Below are positions 26,152 through 34,494 of a DNA stretch of 64,000 bases, one piece after another (the first letter of the stretch is position 1; every line of letters begins with the position of its first letter). The notes under the pieces are model-generated. The model was given only the letters and a program-made list of their open reading frames with translations. It did not search any database and was not told the origin of the DNA. The stretch spans positions 1 to 64,000 of the forward strand of contig NZ_JBIFFV010000001.1 in assembly GCF_043557345.1 (NCBI RefSeq), given 5' to 3'. A program made the translations under genes and the position numbers. The stretch is from Sulfitobacter sp043557345 (lineage in GTDB: Bacteria; Pseudomonadota; Alphaproteobacteria; Rhodobacterales; Rhodobacteraceae).

Positions 26152-26252
26152 GTTAGCCCTGCCGTGATTGATTCTCGCCTGAGCGGCGAACTTGCCGTTT
26201 GGCATGGGTCTGAGTCAATCAAAAGCCCCAAGGGAGAGGGGGCGGTCGGCGG

Positions 26253-26261
26253 TTATCCACA
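26253..26261 (+). promoter_or_regulatory. Isolated perfect DnaA-box sequence
   Basis: TTATCCACA, the consensus DnaA box, occurs once in the 235-base gap between smc and the small lipoprotein gene. I saw no cluster of further boxes or A+T-rich unwinding region, so this is not an origin by itself. Confidence 0.35.
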
Positions 26262-26386
26262 AGATATTGTCCTGCTTGGCGGCTGTGCCCTCCCCTGCAC
26301 TCGTTTGGCGCGGGTCGATAGCGCACCTCGCCTATTCCCCGCCCCTCGTCTCGCGCCGCAAGCGGGGCCGCAAGAGAAAGCCCAGC

Positions 26387-26677
26387 CTAATCACAGTCCA
26401 ACACCCCAAGCGCCAGCGCCTGATCGCCCAGAACCTCCTTCACCTCACAGCCGCTAACCAGTGCCATCGCGCGCCCGGCCCGCCCGCGGATGGGGCCAAA
26501 GCGCGGGGCGTATTGGGTGTTCACGCGCACCGCCTCCGCCCGCTCGCCCCTTACGCGGACATCGAACACCGACCCCTCCACCGTGATCCGTTGCGCCGGC
26601 AGCCCCCGGAACTCCCGACTGGGCGCCGTGCAGGCCGCAAGGCTGAACCAGACTGCAATGTTAACGAGCAAGCGCAT
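26387..26677 (-). CDS. Small putative lipoprotein
   Basis: The 96-residue product starts MRLLVNIAVWFSLAACTAP, a short signal peptide with lipobox LAAC (Cys at 16). The mature part is about 80 residues with two Cys, one in VSGCEVKEVLG and one at the end (LDCD), which could form a disulfide. I do not recognise a family. It lies between the ATP synthase operon terminator and smc on the same strand and may be cotranscribed with smc. Confidence 0.7.
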   Translation of the reverse strand: MRLLVNIAVWFSLAACTAPSREFRGLPAQRITVEGSVFDVRVRGERAEAVRVNTQYAPRFGPIRGRAGRAMALVSGCEVKEVLGDQALALGVLDCD

Positions 26678-26725
26678 GGCGCAACCCTGCCCTTACAGAG
26701 TTAACAAAAGCCTAACGCAAAAGAA

Positions 26726-26750
26726 AAAGCCCCGGCGAGGCCGGGGCTTT
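26726..26750 (-). terminator. Terminator of the ATP synthase F0 operon
   Basis: AAAGCCCCGGC and GCCGGGGCTTT form a perfect stem around GAG. On the minus strand it is followed by TTTTCTTTTG, 23 bases beyond the atpF stop codon. Confidence 0.85.
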
Positions 26751-26772
26751 CAAAATTCTTTCAAACGCTCGT

Positions 26773-27345
26773 TCAGTGCAGCTTGGCTTCGACTTGGGCG
26801 ATGCCCTCGTCGATCAGCTTATTGCCCTGAGCGGCGGTCATCTGCTTGGCGATCACGTCGCGCGCGGCGGCCACGGCGATAGTCACCGCTTGGTCGCGAA
26901 CTTCCTTCACAGCGGCGGCCTCGGCCGAGCTGATCTGGTCTTTCGCGGCGGCCATGCGGCGCTCAAGCGACTTGGCCATATCCGCCCGCGCCTGTTCGGC
27001 GGCAAGACGGGCGTCTTCCTTGGCGGAAGATACGATCCGGTCCGCTTGGTCCTGCACCTCTTTCTGCTTGCGCTCGTAAGAGGCCAGCAGGGTTTGCGCT
27101 TCTTCACGCAGGGCGCGGGCTTCTTCCAGCTCGGTCTTGATGCCGTCGGCGCGTTTGTCGAGCATGCCGATCAAAAGCGTTGGCACCTTGAAGTAAATCA
27201 GGATCCCAAGGAACAGCAGAAAGGCCAGCAACACGATGAAATCGGTGTTGCGCAGCGAAAAGAAAGGCCCCGTGGCGGCAAGCGCCGGCGAAGCGGCGAG
27301 ACCGGCGAGCAGGGTCGAAAGTGTCAGGCGCATGGATTTGGTCAT
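26773..27345 (-). CDS. atpF: ATP synthase F0 subunit b
   Basis: The 190-residue protein is the b subunit of the peripheral stalk. A signal-like N-terminus is followed by a membrane helix near residues 36-56 (FIVLLAFLLFLGILIYF), then a long charged amphipathic helix (residues 60-160) that reaches toward F1. It is last in the atpI-atpB-atpE-atpF'-atpF order typical of photosynthetic and related alphaproteobacteria, which use distinct b and b' subunits. It starts three bases after the b' stop codon. Confidence 0.94.
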   Translation of the reverse strand: MTKSMRLTLSTLLAGLAASPALAATGPFFSLRNTDFIVLLAFLLFLGILIYFKVPTLLIGMLDKRADGIKTELEEARALREEAQTLLASYERKQKEVQDQADRIVSSAKEDARLAAEQARADMAKSLERRMAAAKDQISSAEAAAVKEVRDQAVTIAVAAARDVIAKQMTAAQGNKLIDEGIAQVEAKLH

Positions 27346-27348
27346 GGC

Positions 27349-27906
27349 TTATCCTTTCATCCGCGCGTCGACGGCAGCGCTGACGGTTGCGGTATCGGCC
27401 GTGCCACCCAGAGCGGCGACGAGGGCCTCGGCGGTGTCCTTGGCAACGGCTTGCACGTTGTCCATGGCGCCCGCGCGAATTTCGGCGATGGCTTTTTCCG
27501 ATTCTGCCACTTGCGCGGCAATCTCGGCATCGGCCTTGGCCATTTCGGCATCCAGATCAGCCTGCATGTCCGCTTTTGCCTGAGCCACGATCTGCTGTGC
27601 CTCGGCACGGGCGTCGATCAGGGCCTTGTCATAGGCGGCTTCGGCTTCCTGCGCCTTGACCTTGAGGTCTTCGGCAGCCGCGATGTCATTGGTGATGGTC
27701 CCTTGGCGCTCGGCCATAACCGCACCGATACGAGGCAGAGCCACGCGCGACAAGATCAGGTAGGTGGCGATCAGCGCCAGGATCAGCCAGAAAATCTGGT
27801 TGCCCCAGTGATCGAAGTTCAGCTGCGGCATGCCCGGCGTTTCGGCAGCATGGGTCGCAATGCCGGTCGCGTCGGCCAGCCCGTCGCTGGTTGTTACAGT
27901 TGCCAT
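27349..27906 (-). CDS. atpF2: ATP synthase F0 subunit b'
   Basis: The 185-residue protein is the second stalk subunit. After about 35 residues containing GMPQLNFDHWGNQIFW comes a membrane helix near residues 37-56 (ILALIATYLILSRVALP), then a long Ala/Glu/Lys-rich helix. The DHWGNQIFW motif is characteristic of b' and distinguishes it from b. It lies 90 bases downstream of atpE and directly upstream of atpF. Confidence 0.94.
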   Translation of the reverse strand: MATVTTSDGLADATGIATHAAETPGMPQLNFDHWGNQIFWLILALIATYLILSRVALPRIGAVMAERQGTITNDIAAAEDLKVKAQEAEAAYDKALIDARAEAQQIVAQAKADMQADLDAEMAKADAEIAAQVAESEKAIAEIRAGAMDNVQAVAKDTAEALVAALGGTADTATVSAAVDARMKG

Positions 27907-27996
27907 CGTGGCTTCTCCTTGGAAACTTTGCCGTTACAGCCGGGCAGACACGGCGCTGCGCGCCTGCCCGCTCGTAAGGATTACAGTTCCGAGAGC

Positions 27997-28221
27997 TTAG
28001 ACAGCGAACATCAGCAGCAGAGCGACGAGGAACGAGAAGATCCCCAGAGCTTCTGCGAAGGCGATGCCGATGAACAGCGTTGCTGTCTGGCTTGCGGCTG
28101 CAGAGGGGTTGCGCAGTGCGCCGGACAGGAAGTTGGCGGCAACGTTGCCGACACCCAGGGCTGCGATGCCTGTGCCGAGACCTGCGATGCCTGCGCCGAT
28201 ATGTGCGAGTTGACCTTCCAT
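27997..28221 (-). CDS. atpE: ATP synthase F0 subunit c
   Basis: The 74-residue hairpin protein forms the rotating proton ring. Helix 1 carries a Gly-rich GIAGLGTGIAALG stretch, the polar loop is RNPS at 37-40, and the proton-binding carboxylate is Glu57 in FAEALGIF of helix 2. No sodium-type ligand set is obvious, so proton coupling is likely. Its length matches alphaproteobacterial c subunits. Confidence 0.97.
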   Translation of the reverse strand: MEGQLAHIGAGIAGLGTGIAALGVGNVAANFLSGALRNPSAAASQTATLFIGIAFAEALGIFSFLVALLLMFAV

Positions 28222-28285
28222 TGGGGTATCTCCTTACGATTGGAAGTTAAAACTTTGACGGGAAACCCCGCCGTTGTTGGGGTTG

Positions 28286-29047
28286 TTAGTGTGCCGGGTG
28301 CAGCGCGTCCTTGAGGTACACGCATGTCAGGATGGTGAAGACATAGGCCTGAATGAAGGCCACCAGCACTTCGAGACCGTACATCGCGGTGATCGCGACG
28401 ACCGAAACCGGCGAGATGACGGCGATGGCGGCGAAACCGGCGAAAACCTTGATCACCGCGTGGCCCGCCATGACGTTGCCCGCCAGACGAATGGAGTGGC
28501 TGACCGGGCGCACGAAGTAGCTGATCAGCTCGATGATCGCCAGCACCGGGCGCAGGGCCAGAGGCGCCGAGGACACCCAGAAAAGGCTCAGGAATGCCGC
28601 GCCGTTCTTGACGAAGCCCACGACAGTCACGGTGATGAACACCGCCAGCGCCAGCACCACGGTCACCGAGAAATGCGCGGTGGGGGTGAAGGCTGTCGGG
28701 ATCAGGCCGAGGAAGTTGGCCATGACGATGAACATGAACAGCGTCATGATATAGGGAAAGAACTTCAGCCCCTCTTTGCCGCAGATGTCTTCGACCATCT
28801 TGTGGATGAAGCCATAGGCCAGTTCGGCCACCGACTGCATGCGACCCGGAACGACCGAGCGGCGCGCGCTGCCCAGAACGAGCATCGCGAAAGTGGCCAG
28901 AACCGCCAGCGCCATCCAGAAGGTCGCGTTGGTGATGGTGTACCAAGCAACGGAAGCATCGTCGCCAAAGAGCGGCGATACGATGAACTGGTCCATCGGG
29001 TGGAATTCCAGACCGCCTGTTTCAGCGCCGTTCGTCTCTGTTGCCAT
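28286..29047 (-). CDS. atpB: ATP synthase F0 subunit a
   Basis: The 253-residue membrane protein forms the proton half-channels against the c ring. The essential Arg lies in SHSIRLAGNVMAGH near residue 185, and at least five hydrophobic helices are evident, including the last with IQAYVFTILTCVYL. It starts MATETNGAETGGLEFHPMDQF. It follows atpI after one base and precedes atpE by 64 bases. Confidence 0.97.
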   Translation of the reverse strand: MATETNGAETGGLEFHPMDQFIVSPLFGDDASVAWYTITNATFWMALAVLATFAMLVLGSARRSVVPGRMQSVAELAYGFIHKMVEDICGKEGLKFFPYIMTLFMFIVMANFLGLIPTAFTPTAHFSVTVVLALAVFITVTVVGFVKNGAAFLSLFWVSSAPLALRPVLAIIELISYFVRPVSHSIRLAGNVMAGHAVIKVFAGFAAIAVISPVSVVAITAMYGLEVLVAFIQAYVFTILTCVYLKDALHPAH

Positions 29048-29048
29048 C

Positions 29049-29399
29049 TCAGGCTCCCTCGTCCTTGCCCGAATGGGGCGTATCCTGTTCGGCCGGTTCG
29101 GCCTGTTGTTTACCCCGGATTTCCTCAGCGGTGCGGAGCATCGTTTTCACCCCCGCCGCAAGGCCCAGCATTACAAAGAGCACCATGAAGATGGGCAGCG
29201 TGCCAAAGAGCACATCAAGCCCGTATCCGATGCCAAAACCGATCCCAAGACCGGCCACAAGTTCGATCACCATCCGCCATGCCATATTGGCCTGCGAATA
29301 ATGTTCATCCGCCCGGGGCTTGGGTGCGCCGCGTTCTTTCGCAGCCGCCAGTCTGGCCTCAAGCTGCTCCATTTGCTGCCGTTGGTCCGGGCTGGTCAC
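29049..29399 (-). CDS. atpI: ATP synthase assembly protein AtpI/AtpZ family
   Basis: The 116-residue protein has a charged N-terminal region and two membrane helices, with AWRMVIELVAGLGIGFGIGYGLDVLFGT followed by PIFMVLFVMLGLAAGV. That arrangement, with a small Gly-rich first helix, fits the AtpI/AtpZ family that assists c-ring assembly. It is the first gene of the F0 operon. Confidence 0.92.
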   Translation of the reverse strand: MTSPDQRQQMEQLEARLAAAKERGAPKPRADEHYSQANMAWRMVIELVAGLGIGFGIGYGLDVLFGTLPIFMVLFVMLGLAAGVKTMLRTAEEIRGKQQAEPAEQDTPHSGKDEGA

Positions 29400-29574
29400 A
29401 CCAAAATCCCCTTAGGAATATCTGCTGCGGTGCTACTGTCAGGGCGGGTTAGAGTCAACAACCTTGGCCGCCGCAGTTTTTTTGAACAGTTACAATGACT
29501 TAAGGAACTCATAGCCTGCCGACTCTTGAAACAGGCCCGGCAATTCCCAAGGAAATCGCGCAGAATGGTTATTC

Positions 29575-29591
29575 AACTTAGCGGTTAAGTT
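29575..29591 (+). promoter_or_regulatory. Palindrome upstream of the ArsR-family gene
   Basis: AACTTA and TAAGTT form a perfect inverted repeat around GCGGT, 50 bases before the proposed start. Its position between divergent atpI and the regulator gene makes it a candidate autoregulatory operator. Confidence 0.45.
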
Positions 29592-29640
29592 AGCTGCAAT
29601 GCCCGCTTTCGCCTACGCGCGCTCCGCGCTATTCAAGCCT

Positions 29641-29997
29641 ATGACCCAAGACCTAGATCAGGTGTTTGCCGCCCTCGCCGACCCCACGCGCCGCGCCATC
29701 CTCGCTATGCTGCTGGAGGATGATATGGCCGTGACCGATGTCGCATACCCCTTCGAGATGTCGCTCGCCGCGATCTCGAAACATTTGGGCGTGCTGACAG
29801 CGGCGGGGCTGATCAGTCAGGAAAAGCGGGGGCGGGTGAAATGGTGCAAACTGGAACCGGATGCGCTGCGGGATGCGTCGGTCTGGATGCAGGGGTTCGG
29901 GCAATTTGAGCCGGTGAACCTAGATGCCTTCGAGCGTTTTTTGGAAATAGAGCTGCCTGAAGGTGGCGAAGGCGAGAGGCGCTCAGGGTCGGAATAA
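29641..29997 (+). CDS. ArsR-family transcriptional regulator
   Basis: The 118-residue protein has an ArsR-type winged helix: VFAALADPTRRAILAML at the N-terminus, then recognition helix EMSLAAISKHLGVLTAAGLI and wing KRGRVKWCKLE. No Cys pair of the ELCVCDL type is present, so it is probably not a metal sensor; this subgroup often controls SRPBCC or other small genes. The ATG at 29641 gives the usual N-terminus; an upstream ATG at 29599 would add 14 residues. No obvious target gene lies next to it on the same strand. Confidence 0.85.
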   Translation: MTQDLDQVFAALADPTRRAILAMLLEDDMAVTDVAYPFEMSLAAISKHLGVLTAAGLISQEKRGRVKWCKLEPDALRDASVWMQGFGQFEPVNLDAFERFLEIELPEGGEGERRSGSE

Positions 29998-30004
29998 AGA
30001 GAGT

Positions 30005-30046
30005 GATCCCCCCTTGCCGCGAGGTAAATAAGACAAGGGGAGGATC
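30005..30046. terminator. Inverted repeat after the ArsR gene
   Basis: GATCCCCCCTTG and CAAGGGGAGGATC are near-perfect complements separated by 17 bases. It may be a terminator for the ArsR transcript or for the small opposite-strand gene, although no T run follows. Confidence 0.4.
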
Positions 30047-30055
30047 AATCGACGG

Positions 30056-30133
30056 TCAGATGACGCCGAATGCGAAACGCAAAATAGCCAAAACCACGAC
30101 GATCAACCCGATCAGGTAAATAATACTACGCAT
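30056..30133 (-). CDS. Predicted 25-residue membrane peptide
   Basis: The frame encodes one hydrophobic helix, MRSIIYLIGLIVVVLAILRF, followed by AFGVI. GAAGGA lies nine bases upstream of the ATG, a good ribosome binding site. I support it from the Shine-Dalgarno, the clean transmembrane composition and the lack of any other gene in the gap; I cannot name a family. It is too short to be found by usual gene-length cut-offs. Confidence 0.55.
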   Translation of the reverse strand: MRSIIYLIGLIVVVLAILRFAFGVI

Positions 30134-30215
30134 GGTGGTGTCCTTCACTGTTAATTCACGCCCCAACGCAGGGCCTCGCGCTAAGGTTCCACCGATTCCG
30201 CAACTTTCTGAATTT

Positions 30216-31118
30216 TTATGATTTTTCTTCGCCATCCGCGCGCAGCAGCAGCGAAAGCGCGAGGATCGTCATCAGCACCCCGCCCCAGACCAGCGCCCCC
30301 GGCAGGGCATTGCCAAAGCCCAACTCCCACAGGATTACCCAGCTGGGCGTGAGATAGGTATAGGCCATGACCTTGGCCGAGGGCAGCCGCAGCGCCGCGA
30401 ATTGCAGCAGAACCACCGTGGCCGCCGTCGCGAAGACCGCGACATATAGAATAGTGATCCAGACCAAGGGGCGCAGCCCGCTCCAATCGGTCGCGCGGAG
30501 GTCTTGCCAGCCGTAAAGCCCCAAGAGGACCGTGCCCGCCAGCAAGGTGCCAAAGGTGAACATCACCGCACTTTCGCCGCGGTTCAGCCGCCGTACCATC
30601 GGGGTGTAAAGCGCATGGCTGATGCAGCCGACGAAATAGATCGCCTCCCCCCGCCCGATGTCGAAGGCCAGAAGCGCCGAAAGGTCGCCGCGAAAGATCA
30701 CCCAAAGCGCCCCGGCCCCGCCGATGGCCAGCGCGAGCGCCATGCGCGGCGTCATGACCTGCCGCATCAACAGCCACGCGAACCCCGCCGCCATCACCGG
30801 CACAAGGGTAAAGACCGCCGCCGCAGCCACCGGGGGCGCGGTTTTCAACCCTTCGAACATCAAAACGAAGTAGAGCGTGAACAGCCCCGCCAGCACGAAA
30901 TAGCGCCAAGGTGCTGCAAAGCCCGCCCGGCTGATATCGCCTCGCCCCCAGGCCAAAACCCCAACCAGGACCGTCGCTAAGGCGAAACGCAGGGCGTTCA
31001 GCGCTGTCGGCGTGATCTCATTCGCCACCTGCGCCCCGAGCGAGAATGACCCGGCCACCAAGGCCGAGAAGCAAAGCATCGCCAGATGCCCCTGCGCCGC
31101 GGCGCTTATTCGGGGCAT
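30216..31118 (-). CDS. EamA/DMT-family transporter
   Basis: The 300-residue protein has about ten hydrophobic helices in two EamA repeats, beginning HLAMLCFSALVAGSFSLGAQ and with LNALRFALATVLVGVLAW in the first repeat. These transporters export or import metabolites; the substrate is unknown. The ATG at 31118 lies inside the end of the upstream LysR gene (13-base overlap), so the two are cotranscribed. The reading frame runs on upstream through the LysR gene in another frame, which is not real coding. Confidence 0.88.
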   Translation of the reverse strand: MPRISAAAQGHLAMLCFSALVAGSFSLGAQVANEITPTALNALRFALATVLVGVLAWGRGDISRAGFAAPWRYFVLAGLFTLYFVLMFEGLKTAPPVAAAAVFTLVPVMAAGFAWLLMRQVMTPRMALALAIGGAGALWVIFRGDLSALLAFDIGRGEAIYFVGCISHALYTPMVRRLNRGESAVMFTFGTLLAGTVLLGLYGWQDLRATDWSGLRPLVWITILYVAVFATAATVVLLQFAALRLPSAKVMAYTYLTPSWVILWELGFGNALPGALVWGGVLMTILALSLLLRADGEEKS

Positions 31119-31993
31119 GTGACCGCATCCTCGGCGTGTTCCTTGAGGAACCGCAGCACCGCCTGCACCTTGCTGGTGCGGTGCAGATCGACATGGGTGA
31201 CCAGCCAAAGCGCACTGCCCCATTCGGGGCGCGGCGCGTGAATCTCGACCAATTGCGGATCGTTGCGTCCCATTGCGGCGGGCAGGCCGCCGATCCCGGC
31301 CCCGGCCCGCAGCGCCGCCTCCATCGCCGTGCCGCTGGTGCTGCGCCATGTCACGCTTTCCTCCGGCACCGTGGTCCAGAGCCACTTGTGATAGGGCGCG
31401 CGGCTGTCGCGGTTGTCGGCGGCGATGAAACGGTGCTTGTGGTAATCCTCCGGCCCCTGCGGGATGCCGTACTGCGCCACATAGTCCCGGCTGGCATAGG
31501 CCCCCACCGCCAACTGCGCATAGGGCTGCACCACATTGTCGGGCTGATCCGGCACGGCCCCGGCGCGGATGGCGACATGCGCCTCGCCATATTCGAGCCG
31601 GAACAGGCGCTCTCCGATTAGATAGCGCACCACCAGTTCCGGGTTCTGGCGCTGGAACTCGGTCAGCAAAGGCGCAAGCTGCGGGGCGAGGAAATCGAGC
31701 GAGGTGATCACCAACTCCCCTGAAACATCGCTGCCGCGCCCCTTGATCCGCCCGGCCAATTGGCTGAACTGATCGTCGGTCGCCCGCGCCACCCGCAGCA
31801 GGTCTTCCCCCGCTTCGGTCGCCGTGTAGCCGCGTGCATGACGCTGAAACAGCTTCACCCCAAGCCGCCCCTCCAGCGCGTCGATATGACGGATTACTGT
31901 GGCATGATGCACGCCCAGCACCTCTGCCGCGCCGCTCACGGTGCCAAGCTGGGCGACCTGATAGGCGGTTCTGATTTCGTCCCAATTGTCCAT
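31106..31993 (-). CDS. LysR-family transcriptional regulator
   Basis: The 295-residue protein has the LysR winged helix at residues 1-60 (GTVSGAAEVLGVHHATVIRHIDALEGRLGVKLFQR) and a normal substrate-binding domain beginning SGELVITSLDFLAPQLAPLL. It overlaps a downstream EamA transporter gene by 13 bases and is divergent from azoR across a 126-base gap. By the usual LysR rule it may control azoR, the transporter, or both. Confidence 0.93.
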   Translation of the reverse strand: MDNWDEIRTAYQVAQLGTVSGAAEVLGVHHATVIRHIDALEGRLGVKLFQRHARGYTATEAGEDLLRVARATDDQFSQLAGRIKGRGSDVSGELVITSLDFLAPQLAPLLTEFQRQNPELVVRYLIGERLFRLEYGEAHVAIRAGAVPDQPDNVVQPYAQLAVGAYASRDYVAQYGIPQGPEDYHKHRFIAADNRDSRAPYHKWLWTTVPEESVTWRSTSGTAMEAALRAGAGIGGLPAAMGRNDPQLVEIHAPRPEWGSALWLVTHVDLHRTSKVQAVLRFLKEHAEDAVTCPE

Positions 31994-32119
31994 TGTTCAC
32001 CTCGCCTTTCCGACTTGTGCATTTACGAACATGGTCACGCTCATTCTGGCAGTTGCGTTCGCGAGCACAATGGCCAATTCCATGCCATCAGATTTACCCT
32101 TGGAACAAGGATCAACACC

Positions 32120-32704
32120 ATGGCCACATTGCGCATCGAAACCTCGGTGAACCGCGAAAACTCCGTCACCCGCCAATTGACGGATCGGATCATCGCGACC
32201 CTGGGCGACAGCGACGTCGTCACCCGTGACATCGCCAGCGAACCCCTGCCGCTGATCGATTCGACATGGGCCAGCGCCCGGGTGAAACCCGCCGAAGAGC
32301 GTTCAGAGTTGGATCAAGAAGCCCTCGCTCTCTCCGACGCGCTGGTCGCCGAAGTGCAGGCCGCCGATACGATCGTCATCGGCGCGCCCATCTATAACTT
32401 CACCATTCCCGCCTCGCTGAAAGCGTGGATTGACCTGATCGCCCGCGTCGGCGTGACCTTCCGCTACACCGAAGACGGCCCCAAAGGGCTGCTGGAAGAC
32501 AAACGCGTGATCGTCGCCTTCGCCTCGGGCGGGACGGGCATCGATTCTGCCGCCGATTTCGCCAGCGGCTACCTGCGCTTCGTGCTGGGCTTTCTGGGCA
32601 TTACCGATGTGACCTTTGTCGCGGCGGACCAACTGGCCATGGACGCCGAAGGCACCATCGCCCGCGCCCATGCACAGATCGACGCGCTGCGCGACGCGGC
32701 CTAA
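32120..32704 (+). CDS. azoR: FMN-dependent NADH-azoreductase family
   Basis: The 194-residue flavodoxin-fold protein matches the AzoR family, which reduces azo dyes and quinones with NADH via FMN. The flavin-contact loop APIYNFTIPASLKAWIDLIARVG near residues 91-112 and FASGGTG near 136 are characteristic. ACAAGGA precedes the ATG at 32120. In cells this family probably protects against quinone stress. The divergent LysR gene suggests induction by an aromatic compound, an inference. Confidence 0.9.
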   Translation: MATLRIETSVNRENSVTRQLTDRIIATLGDSDVVTRDIASEPLPLIDSTWASARVKPAEERSELDQEALALSDALVAEVQAADTIVIGAPIYNFTIPASLKAWIDLIARVGVTFRYTEDGPKGLLEDKRVIVAFASGGTGIDSAADFASGYLRFVLGFLGITDVTFVAADQLAMDAEGTIARAHAQIDALRDAA

Positions 32705-32728
32705 GCGCCCCGCCCTCCCCTCCAAATC

Positions 32729-32759
32729 AGCCGCGTCCCCACACCGGGGCGCGGCTTTT
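32729..32759 (+). terminator. Terminator after azoR
   Basis: AGCCGCGTCCCC pairs with CGGGGCGCGGCT with one bulge and is followed by TTTTG, about 25 bases after the azoR stop codon. Confidence 0.75.
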
Positions 32760-32833
32760 GCGTGGCAGCCCTTCGCCACCCAGCCCACCCGGCTTGACTC
32801 GCAGCCCCGCAGCGCGTAAACGCCAACCGATCT

Positions 32834-32905
32834 CCGGAAGCATTGCCTTCCGGTCCCGGCCTGTCGTCGGGATCGCCCCCAGTCAGCGCGTTGCGCCCAC
32901 TGGGG
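32834..32905 (+). promoter_or_regulatory. Two hairpins in the ffh leader region
   Basis: CCGGAAG (32834-32840) pairs with CTTCCGG (32847-32853). CCCCAGT (32877-32883) pairs with ACTGGGG (32899-32905) with further pairing inside. Both lie upstream of ffh. They could be a leader structure, a small RNA or a backup terminator; I cannot distinguish these. Confidence 0.35.
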
Positions 32906-32973
32906 CGTTTGTGCATTTTCGCGCGCGTCCTTAAATAGGGGCAAGTGCAACCGACCCGAAAGGCCCTGTGCCC

Positions 32974-34494
32974 ATGTTTGAGAATCTAAGCGAACGGCTC
33001 TCTGGTGTCTTTGACCGCCTGACCAAACAAGGCGCGCTCAGCGACGAGGACGTCAAGACCGCCCTGCGCGAAGTGCGCGTCGCCCTGTTGGAAGCGGACG
33101 TTTCGCTGCCCGTGGCGCGTGAATTCGTCAAGACGGTGCAGGAAAAGGCGACGGGCCAAGCGGTGACCAAATCGGTGACGCCGGGCCAGCAGGTCGTCAA
33201 GATTGTCCATGATGCGCTGATCGACGTGCTGAAAGGCGAAGGCGAACCCGGCTCGCTGAAGATCGACAGCCCGCCCGCGCCGATCCTGATGGTCGGCCTC
33301 CAGGGCGGCGGTAAGACCACCACCACCGCGAAACTCGCCAAGCGCATGAAAGACCGCGATGGCAAGCGCGTGTTGATGGCCTCGCTCGACGTGAACCGCC
33401 CCGCCGCGATGGAGCAACTGGCGATCCTCGGCACCCAGATCGGCGTCGACACGCTGCCGATCGTCAAGGGTGAAAGCCCCGTTCAGATCGCCAAACGCGC
33501 CAAGACGCAGGCGGGCTTGGGCGGCTATGACGTCTATATGCTCGACACCGCGGGCCGCCTGTCCATCGACGAAGAGTTGATGAGCCAAGTCGAAGCCGTG
33601 CGCGACGTGGCCAATCCACGTGAAATATTGCTGGTCGTCGACGGTCTGACCGGCCAAGACGCCGTGCACACTGCCGAGAACTTTGACGCGCGCATCGGCA
33701 TCACCGGCGTGGTGCTGACCCGGATGGACGGCGACGGCCGCGGCGGTGCTGCGCTCTCGATGCGGGCCGTGACCGGCAAGCCGATCAAGTTCGTCGGTCT
33801 GGGCGAAAAGATGGACGCGCTCGAAACCTTCGAGCCTGAGCGCATCGCGGGCCGCATCCTCGGCATGGGCGATATCGTTGCCCTCGTCGAGAAGGCCCAA
33901 GAAACCATCGAGGCCGAACAGGCCGAAAAGATGATGAAGCGCATGGCCAAGGGTCAGTTCAATATGAACGACCTGAAGATGCAGCTTGAGCAGATGATCA
34001 AGATGGGCGGCATGCAGGGCATGATGGGCATGATGCCCGGCATGGGGAAGATGGCGAAACAGGTCGAAGACGCCGGTTTCGACGACAAGATCCTCAAGCA
34101 GCAGATCGCCCTGATCCAGTCCATGACCAAAAAAGAGCGCGCCAACCCTGCCCTGCTGCAGGCCAGCCGCAAGAAGCGTATCGCCAAGGGTGCCGGCATG
34201 GAGGTCTCCGACCTCAACAAGCTGATGAAGATGCACCGCCAGATGTCCGACATGATGAAGAAGATGGGCAAGATGGGCAAAGGCGGCATGCTCAAGCAGG
34301 CCATGAAGGGCATGATGGGCAAGGGCGGCATGCCCGGCGGCATGGACCCCAGCCAGATGGACCCCAAGGCGCTGGAAGCGGCGGCCAAGCAGATGGGCGG
34401 CAAGCTGCCCGGCGGTTTGGGCGGCATGGGGGGCGGCCTCGGCGGCGGCATGGGCCTGCCCGGCGGCCTCAGCGGTTTCGGAAAGAAGAAATGA
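32974..34494 (+). CDS. ffh: Signal recognition particle protein
   Basis: The 506-residue GTPase targets membrane and secreted proteins with 4.5S RNA. The N domain is followed by a G domain with GLQGGGKTTTTAKLA near residues 106-120, DTAGR near 190 and TRMDGDGRGGAA near 248. The Met-rich M domain includes MGGMQGMMGMMPGMGKMAK and ends in a Gly/Met/Pro-rich tail. The ATG at 32974 gives MFENLSERLSGVF, the usual start, rather than the GTG six bases earlier. It overlaps the next gene by four bases. Confidence 0.97.
   Translation: MFENLSERLSGVFDRLTKQGALSDEDVKTALREVRVALLEADVSLPVAREFVKTVQEKATGQAVTKSVTPGQQVVKIVHDALIDVLKGEGEPGSLKIDSPPAPILMVGLQGGGKTTTTAKLAKRMKDRDGKRVLMASLDVNRPAAMEQLAILGTQIGVDTLPIVKGESPVQIAKRAKTQAGLGGYDVYMLDTAGRLSIDEELMSQVEAVRDVANPREILLVVDGLTGQDAVHTAENFDARIGITGVVLTRMDGDGRGGAALSMRAVTGKPIKFVGLGEKMDALETFEPERIAGRILGMGDIVALVEKAQETIEAEQAEKMMKRMAKGQFNMNDLKMQLEQMIKMGGMQGMMGMMPGMGKMAKQVEDAGFDDKILKQQIALIQSMTKKERANPALLQASRKKRIAKGAGMEVSDLNKLMKMHRQMSDMMKKMGKMGKGGMLKQAMKGMMGKGGMPGGMDPSQMDPKALEAAAKQMGGKLPGGLGGMGGGLGGGMGLPGGLSGFGKKK

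Noticed and set aside
26776..28314. A 512-codon plus-strand frame antisense to the F0 operon
   Set aside because: It spans several well-supported minus-strand genes and intergenic spaces.
30216..32000. A 594-residue version of the EamA transporter
   Set aside because: The N-terminal 290 residues are an out-of-frame reading of the LysR gene; the transporter starts at 31118.
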